From contig CM040087.1 of the NCBI GenBank assembly GCA_022496805.1, forward strand, positions 15,583,501 to 15,647,500: a stretch of DNA of 64,000 bases. Reading direction: 5' to 3'. The stretch comes from Pohlia nutans (lineage: Eukaryota; Streptophyta; Bryopsida; Bryales; Mniaceae). Both the position numbers and the translations under genes were made by a program. This document shows positions 1-10,422 of the stretch, piece after piece. The notes below the pieces were generated by a model. That model saw nothing but the letters and a program-made list of their open reading frames with translations. It was not told the origin of the DNA and made no database searches. Positions within the stretch are counted from its first letter, which is position 1; every line of letters begins with the position of its first letter.

Positions 1-1176
1 GAATGGAATCAAATAATGGCTAAATTAATCCAACACAACCGTGAAAAACAATTAAAAAACAATAAAAATACAGTAACAAATACTTTAAAATAATCAGAAA
101 CAAAAATTAAAACAAGGCAATTGAAATGAGGAGAGGAGCGGGAGCGTACCTGCAACTGCAACGGCGCTTGAAAGGTACGTATCCCTCCTCCGCCGTCGTG
201 GTTTATACAAGGTCAGCAGGGTCGTGGGCTGTGTGCGCGCTCCTGTCATTCCGCCAAAAATCCAGAGACCGCTCTTTTCTAAAACGCCACCTTGGGCTCA
301 ACTAGATAAGAGCACCCCTCAAAATCGCAAATGTACAAAATCAAAGGATTTACTGTAGCTAATTTTCCGCCAGTCCTTTCGTAGTTGACAGAAAATTACG
401 GGCAAGTTGTAGCCAAAAACCGCTCTTATATCGCTGCCAACTAGGCAGCCACCTCGGTTTGGTGGATACCGACCACCGCTGGTACGAACGTCAACTTACT
501 TTTTGGTGGTCCTATCCTCTAACAGCGTCGACATAACGCCAGGTGTGGAGGTACCTTAGGACACATTTCAAAACCCTCATCTAGAGTCTTGCTACTTCTT
601 AACCCATATTCTTTGTGAACTAATATAAATGAACTTGATTATAAGAAGGGGACCTTTATCTCCATTGAAATCCACAAATGCCTCCAAACTAAGTGAAAAT
701 CTACCGAAAAGACTTAACAATTTCTCACTTTTAGGCAATTTTGAATTATAATTTATATTATATTTGGCAAAAGATCCCAATAATTTCCTGAAAATTTAGG
801 CATCTACTTTTAGAATTATTTTTTGCTAAACCTCCTAATAAATTATGGTATTCTCTGAAATTCGTTTTTTTTCCTACCAAAATTCTTTTTGAAAAAGAAT
901 TTTCCAAAATTTTAGGCATTTATTTTTAGAGTTATTTTTTTATGAATCTGATTGTAAACTACACTGCTCCTAAACTCATGTGATTTAAAGAATTCTAATT
1001 CAATACATTTGTCAACATAATTCTTTAAACATTGGATGTGATTATTGTGGTCAAGGAGTGAATTGAAGGGAGAAGGATGTACATGCTCATAGAGAGCAAA
1101 GTTGTTAGATTACCATCTGCACACACAACACAATGAAAATGTAAATTCATGATTCTCTAATAATCCAGTTTGTTGA
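1..1176. other. Intergenic, no gene recognised
   Basis: No convincing coding region is seen. A GC-richer patch at about 125-330 has on the minus strand a possible splice donor context (GTTGCAG followed by GTACGC near 150), so it could be a leader exon of a gene lying to the left, but no reading frame supports this. From 600 to 1150 the DNA is AT-rich and featureless. Confidence 0.4.
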
Positions 1177-1286
1177 ATATAGATTTAGTGCAATCCTGTT
1201 TCCATATCTGAGAACAAGATGCATGTGTTTTTTCTAAATGTCATCAATCGTAATCTAGCAATGAAATTTGCATTATTTGTGTTCAA

Positions 1287-1465
1287 CACTACAAGGAGAA
1301 GGCGTCGCTTTTCACTCCTATGAGTCAAACAGCGCTACTTCGCACTCACCAATTTTTTGGCTGGACTTGGTGAATGCAAATCGTTCCTTAGGACAAACAT
1401 GTAAAGTGAAAAGCGACCATGAATAGGATCCTCCAGAGTGAGAAACGACGCCTCTGCTTGTAGTG
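1287..1465. mobile_element. CACTA-like MITE, 179 bp
   Basis: It starts CACTACAAGGAGAAGGCGTC and ends with the inverse (GACGCC...CTTGTAGTG), and is flanked by the 3-bp duplication CAA at 1284-1286 and 1466-1468. CACTA ends with a 3-bp duplication are the hallmark of the CMC/CACTA superfamily. The paralogous segment at about 6468-6480 has the uninterrupted sequence gttcaaagatc, so the insertion postdates the duplication. It is too short to code for anything and would need a transposase in trans. Confidence 0.85.
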
Positions 1466-2045
1466 CAAAGATCCAATAAAGAAAGATGCATGCCACTGCA
1501 CATCAATACAGTACACAAGAACCTTTACAGTTTGTATTACATGTACATTGTCAGGCCACGCCTTGGTCCAGCCTGAGTAGGTCGCCCTGCAAGAACTATT
1601 CTCAATCTTCAGCGTATAATGCCACTCAATACTCACAGTGACGAGTGAGATACATCACTCCAGTGAGACTTTCTGGGACTTCACCGACCTGCCCTCCAAT
1701 TAATGTCGTTGACAAATCTTCCCCTCGACAGACAGTGGACAGCTTTGGAACCTCTGATTGACTTTTAAAATTACGAAAGGCTTCCGGCTCCGTTGACATG
1801 TGCTGGTTTTGAGCATTATCAAATTCATGCAGTAGTCCACCACCCCACTAGGTAGTCAAAGAGCCAAGCATCACCGACCGCATTGTATTGCCAAAGGTAC
1901 CTATCCGGACAAACGAGGCTGGTGAGGCTCATTCAATTCACCTCGTGTTGGTGCTTTTTTTTTTTCTTCGCGACGCGGTTTCTCATCGACATCGTCCCAG
2001 TACGCACACGAGATCTTCCACTCGCTTCATCCCGCTGTTCCCGCT

Positions 2046-2053
2046 GTATTTAA
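2046..2053 (+). promoter_or_regulatory. TATA box of the glycine-rich protein gene
   Basis: TATTTAAA lies 73 bp upstream of the ATG at 2119. The same leader with TATATAAA occurs in the duplicated locus (7101-7108). The downstream sequence, from gagctcgcagtgctccc to the ATG, is almost identical in both copies and probably is the transcribed leader. Confidence 0.6.
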
Positions 2054-2118
2054 AGAGCTCGCAGTGCTCCCATTTCACCATCCAATGCTCATCGATTGCT
2101 AGCTAGACAGTAAGCACC

Positions 2119-2833
2119 ATGGCTTCCTACAGCTGCCTCCGGGCGGTCTCGCTTCTGCTGGTGGTGTTCCTCATCTGCCAGATATGTCTGGTTCAGCCCG
2201 CGTTGGCACGAAAGCTCACGGAGAAGAAGGTCCCAGCTGCAGCTGAGGTAATTGAGACTCAGCTTTGTATCCTCGATCTCCTCAAGCTCGCTCGATCGAT
2301 AGTCACTTCATGCATTACAATGCGACCTAGTTTGAGGTATTCTCATCCTGACCGAGTTTGATCCAGGACTTTCAGTTTTTGATTGGTTGGCATTCATTTT
2401 GTACGTGCAGACGAACTCTGAGAAAGCCAAGAGCACGCAAGATTATGGTGGCTACGGAAACGGCAACGGCAACGGGAATGGCTACGGCAACGGGAATGGC
2501 TACGGAAACGGGAGTGGCTACGGAAACGGGAATGGCTACGGAAACGGGAGTGGCTATGGAAACGGGAGTGGCTACGGAAACGGGAGTGGCTATGGAAACG
2601 GGAGTGGCTATGGAAACGGCAGTGGATATGGAAGAGGGAACGGGAGTGGCTATGGAAGAGGGTCTGGTAACGGACGCGGTACTGGTAGCGGGGGCGGTGG
2701 TGGAGGAGGCGGAGGGGGCGGAGGGGGCGGTGGGGGCGGTGGCGGAGGAGGAGGCGGTGGCGGTGGCGGTGGCGGTGGCGGGGGTGGAGGTGGTGGTGGA
2801 GGCGGAGGCGGTGGCGGTGGAGGTCGCAAGTAA
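2119..2833 (+). CDS. Secreted glycine-rich cell-wall protein, two exons
   Basis: Exon 1 is 2119-2247 (43 codons, ending GAG before gtaattgag); exon 2 is 2411-2833, after an acceptor ending tacgtgcag. The product is 183 residues. Residues 1-30 form a signal peptide with a long hydrophobic core ending QPALA. A short charged linker (RKLTEKKVPAAAE, TNSEKAKSTQ) follows, then tandem GYGNGSGYGNGNG-type units (about residues 55-100), then an almost pure glycine tract of roughly 50 residues ending GGRK. This architecture is that of plant glycine-rich structural wall proteins. The repeat region is a GC-rich minisatellite likely to vary in length. The role as a wall or extracellular matrix protein is inferred from composition only. 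A damaged copy lies at 7173-7490. Confidence 0.8.
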
Positions 2834-3440
2834 ACGCCGCAGGTAAAACACTTGCATTCTCCGCACTTTCTTCACAATGCTGCAGCTCAAGCTTGTCCAC
2901 ATTCCCATATATCTCATTAACTCAGACTGGACATATCACTCTACCAACTTCCGATCAAAACCTTCGTCAAGAAGTTCACGTTATAATGAAACTTGATTCT
3001 TGCTGTGCATGCAGTTTCAGATTGATTGATTCTGGAGCTCAATATTTACATTACGGTGGTCCAATCTTTATGGAAGACATAACCGAGGATCTCACGTTTT
3101 CTAGACAAGGGGCCTGATTTCATCCTTTGCATACGCTGTTAATTTAGTGCATTGATTTGGGCTTAGACGTACTGGCAGCGTGAGTGTAGACCTTCAAGTA
3201 TGCTTTGAACAATATTGGAAAACTCATGTTCAGCACTCATGTGTTGGATATACTGTATATGATACTGTATGTTGTACTACTTTGCTAATTGGCAATGTGA
3301 GTGAATAAAAGCAACGATTCTTGTCAAGAATTTATTCATTGCTGTTGTTAGCGAGTGTAATATCCTCTACTTCAGTCAATTGTTCACAAGTTACTAGTCT
3401 CGAAACTACCATAATTTAATAATCATAATGCTGGAAGAAC

Positions 3441-4059
3441 GACAGTCTGTTAATATGAATACAGAGTCTGTTGTTGAAGGTTGTTTGCTTATCCATGCGT
3501 AGTGAGGTCTATTCAGCTATTCTTGGTGCCTCGACTCTTCTGGACCACTAAATGTATGCATGTTCTTTTACTTGGTTTTGGTGACTGCATCAATTTTGTA
3601 TTCGATGTGGATATCATTTAGAATCGAGCTTTTGCAATTGGTGAACATTACGGGTAAAAATCTGGAAGAGTGGTTCACACTAGGACAGGTATGATATGCA
3701 CAGGAGAATTGATCAGTTATGCATGTGGAGCAGTTTTAAGCTTTAGAGGCTTCTTTCACTGGAAGTTCTAAGTTACTGTCTACATGTGGTGACGACCCAA
3801 ATACTTTCAATTGTGTGCACAGTTTTCTGCCCCCAGGATTCACCATCGTTGTTCTACATACATGTACCTTCTATTTACTACTGTTACGTACGATCTTCTT
3901 AACCCACCATATATCAATCACTCTTTCTGTTAGTGTTCATTGATAGAGGATTAGAAATACTCTCAAGTGGACTCATGTAATTCAGTACATTGTCAACAGA
4001 TTCCTTACCTGTCTATGGATTATTTCTGGTAAAAGCCACATAAGAATTGTGCTAAATTA
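3441..4059. other. Intergenic, nothing recognised
   Basis: AT-rich DNA downstream of the first glycine-rich gene. I see no reading frame with domain signal, no RNA gene and no clear repeat. Confidence 0.4.
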
Positions 4060-4063
4060 TTAA

Positions 4064-4589
4064 CCCAAAAAGGACCAAGGATTCATGGTTTTAAAATGAC
4101 AAATTCAATTGATCACATTGTGAAAAATAGAATTCAATGGAATCAAATTTAATATCAGCACAATCAATGAAGAATATTGTACAAGATGGTCAAGAAACCA
4201 AGAAATTTGAACAAGAGGAAGTCCACAAAAGACCTACTCAAAACTGTTTAAAAAAACATAACACAAGGAGATCCTCTCAAATTCCCTGATACACAATCAT
4301 GTGGGAGATTAAAGCAAATTCCCTTGTAGGAATGGACATGTAAACATGATTCAGATTTTCCCTGTTAGAAACCCATTTGCAATTCAATTTCTTCTCAAAT
4401 TCCCTTAGCAAATCCTTTATGCATCAAAAGTCCCTCATACACTATGCGGGAACATGCACATTTTTTCACACATTGCCACATTCCCTCATAAGTGTAATTG
4501 GAAGAGGGAAATAACAGGGAAAACCAAGCTATTTCCCATATGGGACACCCCGAGAATCTCCTTGTGTAAGCTTCTTGGTCTTTTAGGGG
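4064..4589. mobile_element. TTAA-flanked MITE (subfamily 1), interrupted by another MITE
   Basis: It is bounded by TTAA at 4060-4063 and 4590-4593. Ends are CCCAAAAAGGACCAAGG and the inverse CTTGGTCTTTTAGGGG. The interior shares ggttttaaaatgacaaattc and following sequence with copies at about 32985, 35026 and 59046. A second MITE (4262-4566) sits inside it. TTAA duplications with CCC-type ends resemble piggyBac-type insertions, but no transposase is present, so this is an inference. Confidence 0.7.
4262..4566. mobile_element. PIF/Harbinger-type MITE nested in a TTAA MITE, 305 bp
   Basis: Terminal inverted repeats of about 15 bp (CACAAGGAGATcCTC against CACAAGGAGATtCTC) are flanked by TAA at 4259-4261 and 4567-4569. 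A 3-bp TAA duplication is typical of PIF/Harbinger and Tourist elements. The related element at 32985-33204 lacks this insertion, which supports the boundaries. Confidence 0.75.
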
Positions 4590-4593
4590 TTAA

Positions 4594-5313
4594 GGTTGTA
4601 TCGTGATCACTTGCAACCATCTAGCTTAGGCATTGTTGTCATGTCTGACCATTTTTTCCAATTTGACGCCGTATTAGACAAGTGTCAAATATATTAAACA
4701 ACTTGGATGAAACGTTTTTGATTATCCTATAATATTCTAGAATGTAAGCTTTTAATATGAACTTGGATGAAATGTTTTTAAATATCCTATAATATGCTTT
4801 ATGTATATTTTAAGAATATGCTTGTCTAACAGGGGTTTGTTAGATGTCTTTGGCGTCGCATTAGATGTTCAATCTTGACCATCTAATTAGACTTGGTGTA
4901 TCAAATATATTAAACAACTTATATATGACTTGGATGAAATATTTTTGAATATCCAATAAAATACTTCATGTTAAGATATATGACAAGGGGTCTGCTAAAC
5001 GTTGTTGCTGTCGTGTTCAATACTCTGTCTAGTGGAGTAAGACAACCTTCTAATCACTTTCCATTCAATAACGTTTCGAACAAGCAAATGAGCAAGAGAA
5101 TCTAGCTTTGAAACCAGAGGTGGTCTTCTTGAGTTCAGAGTTGTCATGGTGCAGGATCGATGGACCATTTACCTATCCAATCCAATTTGCTAACCTGATT
5201 AGCCTCCCAAATGATATTTAAATATTCAATTGTATTCACAAAATGTTCCTAACATAACTTTAATTTGTTCAACCTTAACATGCAAGACAAAAGGACTGCC
5301 TTATCTGTACATT
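4594..5313. other. Intergenic, AT-rich with a degenerate direct repeat
   Basis: No gene is seen. A block of roughly 55 bp (caaatatattaaacaacttg...ggatgaaa...ttttga-tatcc) occurs near 4685-4735 and again near 4905-4970, suggesting an old local duplication. Confidence 0.4.
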
Positions 5314-5439
5314 CACTTAAAGGATACAATTGATAATCCAAACTTGCCTAATATGACAACCTTAGTGTGTATCTGTCACTTAAAGGATACAATTGATAAT
5401 CCAAACTTGCCTAATATGACAACCTTAGTGTGTATCTAT
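5314..5439. repeat. Tandem duplication, 63-bp unit x 2
   Basis: The unit beginning cacttaaaggatacaattg at 5314 is repeated at 5377 with almost no change. The near identity suggests a recent slippage event. It is intergenic with no evident function. Confidence 0.85.
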
Positions 5440-5848
5440 CATCGATATACTTCATCCATAGTTCAAATTGAGTGTTCACAATTGCATTAGGGTACAAGCA
5501 TGCTTGGGTACCCAATAAGCCCTAAGGAATGTCACACTATAGAATTGTGAAGTTTTTTTTCCCTTTAACATAGATTAAATTCCAAATCTTATTGTGAAAG
5601 CATGATTTTAATATAGCTTAGATTGCATCAAGTAGAATACAATATGGAATTACATTAAAATTATTGCCATTAATTGATTAATGTTGTTGATATGATTCCT
5701 GTAGCCCACATTCAGGACTATGTTACAGTGTTAGTTTAGGAATCAAAAAGAAATATAAATACTTAAGGGAAAGTGTTTGCAATTGAGTATAATGTAATTA
5801 TAGTGCTCAAGTACATTGAATATAGTAGAGCGATCCTGTTTCAATTAA

Positions 5849-6387
5849 CCCTTTAAGGTCCCGATTCAACACTATTTTCAAAGATTCGTTATAAAATGTT
5901 TGATGAAAACTGAAAATGGAGTTGATGTTAGAAGAAAAGTTGTAAATGTGAATGTGAAGATCACATCTGTACGGTTGGATTCATCATATTTTTTATTAAT
6001 ATTTTTTAATTAATTTTGCAAGGTTTTCTCTTGAAATTCAATTAAAAATCCAAAATTAACATTAAAATTTTTAAAAATATTATAATGAAATTGGAATAAC
6101 ATGTACTACAAGATGGTATGGTTTTCACTATTTGATTCTTCTTATTATGAAAAATCATGTTTAAAGTCTCACTTTTTGAACTAAGAATGAAACTTGACAT
6201 AAACCACTTTTGCTATTTTTCAAAAACTCTCAATATCTTATCTTGAAGATCCGTACTGTACAAATGGTAACCGACTAGCACAAGAAATTTTTTTAAATTG
6301 AATGGATGAAAAACATCCCTTGCGTGGTGAAGGGACACGTCCAGAATCATCCATCGTCCAGATTCTGGACGCAAGCGCGTCTAAGGG
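5849..6387. mobile_element. TTAA-flanked MITE (subfamily 2), 539 bp
   Basis: TTAA at 5845-5848 and 6388-6391 brackets ends CCCTTTAAGGTCC and CTAAGGG. The paralogous segment in duplication copy 1 (near 1195-1215, tcctgtttccatatctgagaacaag) lacks the insert, so the boundaries are supported by an empty site. Related interiors occur at 35153-35683 and in the outer element at 41881-43372. Confidence 0.75.
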
Positions 6388-7100
6388 TTAATAGAGAACA
6401 AGATGCATGCATATGTTTTTCTAAATGTCATCCATCGTACTCTTGCAATGATATCTGCATCATTTGCGTTCAAAGATCGAATAAAGAAAGATGCATGCCA
6501 CTGCACATCAATACAGTAGACCAGAACCTTTACAGTATGAACTACAGGTCATTGTCAGGCCACGCCTTGGTCCAGCCAGAGTAGGTCGCCCTGCAAGAAC
6601 TATTCAAAATCACTTCAGCTCATAAAACCACTCAATACTAACTGTGACGAGTGACATACATAACTCCAGTGACACTTTCTGGGACTTCACCGGCCTGCCC
6701 TCGGCCCTCCAAATAATATCGTTGACAAATTTTCCCCTCGACAGACAGTGAACAGCTTTGGAACCTCTGATTGACTTTAAAGTTTACGGAAGGCTACCGG
6801 CTCCGTTGACATTTGCTGGTATGAGCATTATCAAATTCATGCAGTAGTCCACCACCCCACTGGGTAGTTAAACTGTTAGTATTCCACCACCCCGCTGTAT
6901 TATCCTGTCAAAGAGCAAAGCATCACCGACCGCATTAATTGTATTGCCAATTCTTAGGTACCTAACCGGACAAACGAGGCTGGTGAGGCTCATTCAATTC
7001 ACCTTATCATGGTGTTGTTTTCATTTTCTTTGCGACGCGGTTTCTCATCGACGTACTGCAAACTAGATCTTCAACTCGGTTCAGCCCGCCGTTCCCGCTG

Positions 7101-7108
7101 TATATAAA
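7101..7108 (+). promoter_or_regulatory. TATA box of the broken glycine-rich copy
   Basis: TATATAAA, 65 bp before the ATG at 7173, in a leader nearly identical to that of the intact gene. Transcription may therefore persist although the coding region is broken. Confidence 0.5.
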
Positions 7109-7172
7109 GAGCTCGCAGTGCTCCCATTTCACCATCCAATGCTCATCGATTGCTAGCTAGACAGTAAGCACC

Positions 7173-7490
7173 ATGGCTTCCTACAGCTGCCTCCGGGCGG
7201 TCTCGCTTCTGCTGGCGGTGTTCCTCATCTGCCAGATATGTCTGGTTCAGCCCGCGTTGGCACGGAAGCTCACGGAGAAGAAGGTCCCAGCTGCAGCTGA
7301 GGTAATCGAGACTCACCTTCGTAACGTCGATCTCCTCAACCTTGCTCGTCACTTCATGCATATATGGAGTCTGATATATCGTCGTCAGCCAGCAATCTGC
7401 AGCTTGATGCATTGCTGTGCGACCTTGAGGTTTTCTCAGCCAGGCCGAGTTTGATCCTGATCCGGGGGTGGCGGTGGAGGCCGCAAGTAA
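7173..7490 (+). pseudogene. Glycine-rich protein pseudogene with internal deletion
   Basis: Exon 1 (7173-7301) is preserved, including the whole signal peptide and the RKLTEKKVPAAAE linker, and the donor context is kept (GAG before gtaatcgag). A deletion of roughly 430 bp then removed the end of the intron, the acceptor, the tyrosine/asparagine/glycine repeats and most of the poly-glycine tract. The only remnant of exon 2 is the last few codons (glycines, Arg, Lys, stop at 7488-7490). Reading through exon 1 into the intron would give about 93 residues of unrelated sequence. The deletion joined a GGGGGTGGCGG-type tract, so slippage within the minisatellite is a likely mechanism. Confidence 0.8.
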
Positions 7491-7966
7491 TCGACGCAGG
7501 TATAAAACACAGTTAGCATTCTCTGCACCCTCTTCACAATGCTGTACTGTACTGTACTCAATCTTGTCAGCAAGTCCGTGACATATATTCCCATCCCATT
7601 GACTTAGAGTGTGTAGCATTGTCAACTCTATAGACTTCCAGTCAAAACCTTCGTCGTCGTGCACGGTGTGTAGTTTGTCTCGTTCTTAGAAGTTCAGGTT
7701 ATGATGAAATTAACTTCACATTGAATTTCATGGATTCCCACTTGTGCATGCAATTGCAGATTGATTGATTCTGGAGCACAATACATTACGGTGGTCCAAT
7801 CTTTATGGAAGACGAATCCAAGGACCGATCTCACGTGTTCTGAACAAGGAGCCTGATTTTATCCTTTATGTACGATGTCAATTCAATAACTGTGCAAATG
7901 TCTGAATGCAGCGTGAGTATGTCTGAGTGTAGAGCTCTAAGTGTGCTTTGAACAATATAGGAAAAC

Positions 7967-8127
7967 CACTGCTAACTAGCAAAGGGCTCACTCAGAACGG
8001 TGTCAGAGTTCACTATACACACTTGTCCTACGTGACGAATCTCGGCCTGAGCGCCTGGACAGTGAGTGTGAAGTGGCGCCGTTTGACTTACCATCCAAGT
8101 GAAAAACGACGCCTTCTCCTTGTAGTG
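7967..8127. mobile_element. CACTA-like MITE, 161 bp
   Basis: The right end read on the minus strand is CACTACAAGGAGAAGGCGTC, identical to the end of the MITE at 1287-1465. The left end is CACTGCTAACTAGC. The duplicated segment near 3220 (ggaaaactcatgttcagc) provides the empty site. Flanks AAC and ACC are a 3-bp target duplication with one change. Confidence 0.75.
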
Positions 8128-8370
8128 ACCTCATGTCCAGCACTCATGTGTTACAGATATTGTACTGCTTTGCTAATTGGCAATGAGTGTGAAATAAAAG
8201 CAACATTAATTGTTGTCGATAGAAGTGCTTCTTGTCATGAAGTTTTCATTGCTTGTTGTTAGAGTGTTAATATATGTATCCTCGGACTTCTCGAGTCAGT
8301 TATTCTCTTCAGACTAGTACCATAATAATACTCAATTATAATGTTGGCCGAACAACTGACAGTTATGAAT

Positions 8371-9800
8371 ATCCTTGAAAGGGACTTGAGTAGTTCTACA
8401 CCATTGATCATTTGTCTTGTGGACATCAAATCATGGGTGGGACAAACAAATACAGTATTCAAAAAAGTGAATCGAAGTTCTTAATACTACTAGCAGCAAG
8501 TATCTACCAAAGAATGCCCATAATTTGTCTCGGTTCTGTTTGAAGTTAATATTAATCCTTTAGTGCCCATGAGACCACTAGGTAGTGGCTAGGACATCAG
8601 AAAACAAGTTAGTGCTAAATCCGTGCAAAGTTTGAGAACCACCTTTGAAGTTCAAATGTGTAACTTTTTCACGTACACTTTCTCCAAAAACAACAGTTTA
8701 AAGCTCCACATATGAACCAAATAGATTTCATGGATGAATCACATACCCACCACTTGGGCACTAAATTCAAACCATCAATTCAAGAGATGAATATTCTTAA
8801 CTTTTAGCTTCATGAAGTGATAGCATTGTCTAATTATAAGGGAATTAGATTTTTGTGCTAGAATGAATGCAAGTTCTCCAAAGCGCAGATATTTGGCAAA
8901 CTAAATTCAAGCTTCGCACTCTAAACATACCTTTATCATCCAAAAGTAACGTACATAGTGTTGGGTGAAGGGGTGTTGTTGGCCATGCTCTTAAAGCATT
9001 TTCAAAGGAGCCTCTAAAGGAGCCCGATATATTAAAAATATATTTTAATATACAACGAATTCGACCATAATGTGTCTATCATAGAAGGGCATTCAAAAAT
9101 GCATAGTGAATGTTAAAAAAAAAAATTGGATTTAAACATTGTGTGATTTAAACACATCTCATCAAAAATATGCTAATTTAAAAAGACTTTTCAAAAAAAG
9201 GCTAAAGAGGGCCTTCTAAAACCAAAACATGGCAAAACTTGCTATAATCGTTGTTCCTTTGACCCTTAAAAGAAATTTACATTAAGTTCAAAGAACCCTT
9301 AAAATTTTGGAAGTTAGCTAATTTTTAATGGGGTGTATCTTGATCAATCAATGTCCAATTTATTTTTTTAAATAGGTTTATTATATTTAGTTTTTAACCT
9401 TTAAAGGTCCAGAGAGCCTTTTCAGACCAATATTATATAGCAATGTTCCATCGTATATGACATAGTTCCACACCTCCTATAAGTTGAAGATCAAAAGTGA
9501 AGTTAAAATTCACGTCGACGTGGTTTTAATGAGCTATTGGGATCTGAATTTAGAACTTTCTATTTACAACAAATGTCAAATATACGCCAACGTATCTACT
9601 ATCCCCATCAACCCTTTAAAGATTAAATGTGATTCTTATAATAGTAAATTAACTTTATAATTCCATCTACATCAAAAAAGGAGGCCCCATTGTGGATGCT
9701 GTTAGCAAGAAAATCTCTAGCAGTGAGGGTTTGGTGGTTTTGTTGACTTTGACCGTCGAGAAGAGGTATTGTGGGGACACTCAAATTTTTGAGCTAAATA
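8371..9800. other. Intergenic, AT-rich, no gene recognised
   Basis: No coding signal, RNA gene or clear terminal repeats were recognised. Weak motifs such as cccttaaaa near 9258 and ccctttaaagattaaa near 9610 may be worn ends of TTAA-type MITEs, but no pairs could be made. Confidence 0.35.
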
Positions 9801-9932
9801 GAGTTATCCTTAAAGTCACCTTGTGTTTGAATAAGATACCGTGAATTTTGCTTTAATGTACTCTTATTTGTCCACCCCAAATAGTTAAAAGGTATAGAAG
9901 AGCTTGGTGGTCTCTCATTATTAGGTGTGTAA

Positions 9933-9964
9933 AACACGCAATTCGCTATTTACGCACTTGGCCA
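9933..9964. repeat. Left 32-bp terminal inverted repeat of the 12.6-kb element
   Basis: Identical to the inverse of 22514-22545. Across its inner edge lies the perfect 16-bp palindrome GCACTTGGCCAAGTGC (9954-9969), a candidate transposase binding site. The right end has GGCCAAGTGC twice in direct orientation (about 22498 and 22514). Confidence 0.9.
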
Positions 9965-10422
9965 AGTGCGGTCATTTCGGGGCCCCATTGTGCCAAAAAT
10001 TTCAGAAATCAATTTATTTTTTTTAAAAAGGGTGTGATTTTTGTCTATGGTGAAAAGTGCAGTGCATTGCAATTAATCAAATATATTACAGATTTTCAAT
10101 AATAAATATGTGAATTTCATACAATTTTTTAATTTTGCAAAGTGTCTTTCATAAAACCCCTTCAAAAGTGCAATAAATATCCAACATTTTACTATCTTTC
10201 AACCGCATTTTCCCCATTCCCCTCGTATTACAATCACATACAATCCGCAATACATTTTTGTACAACGACATCATTACTCCACATATCCACGTATCCACAT
10301 AAAGTATGGATCCACATATAAATATATATATATATAAATAAAAAATACATATGATAAAGAAATACAAGTCGGCCATCTGAAGTGCAACCAATAGCACTAA
10401 TCCACACTGTCTAAAAAAGCTA

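Larger units (their letters stand above)
1177..3440. repeat. Segmental duplication, copy 1 (glycine-rich protein locus)
   Basis: This segment aligns along nearly its whole length with 5817-8370: upstream sequence, TATA region, leader, first exon, intron start and 3' region are all recognisably shared. Copy 1 carries the intact gene. Copy-specific insertions are a CACTA-like MITE at 1287-1465 here, and a TTAA-flanked MITE (5849-6387) and a CACTA-like MITE (7967-8127) in the other copy. Each is absent from the partner, which supplies the empty site. Confidence 0.85.
5817..8370. repeat. Segmental duplication, copy 2 (broken glycine-rich locus)
   Basis: Partner of 1177-3440. It has lost most of the second exon of the glycine-rich gene and gained a TTAA-flanked MITE and a CACTA-like MITE. 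The copy-to-copy divergence outside insertions is modest, mostly substitutions and short indels. Confidence 0.85.

Noticed and set aside
2358..2917. Other open frames over the glycine-rich repeat (Thr/Gly/Val-rich and His/Arg-rich on either strand)
   Set aside because: They are frame shadows of the GC-rich minisatellite. Only the frame with signal peptide exon, splice sites and GGGRK end makes sense.
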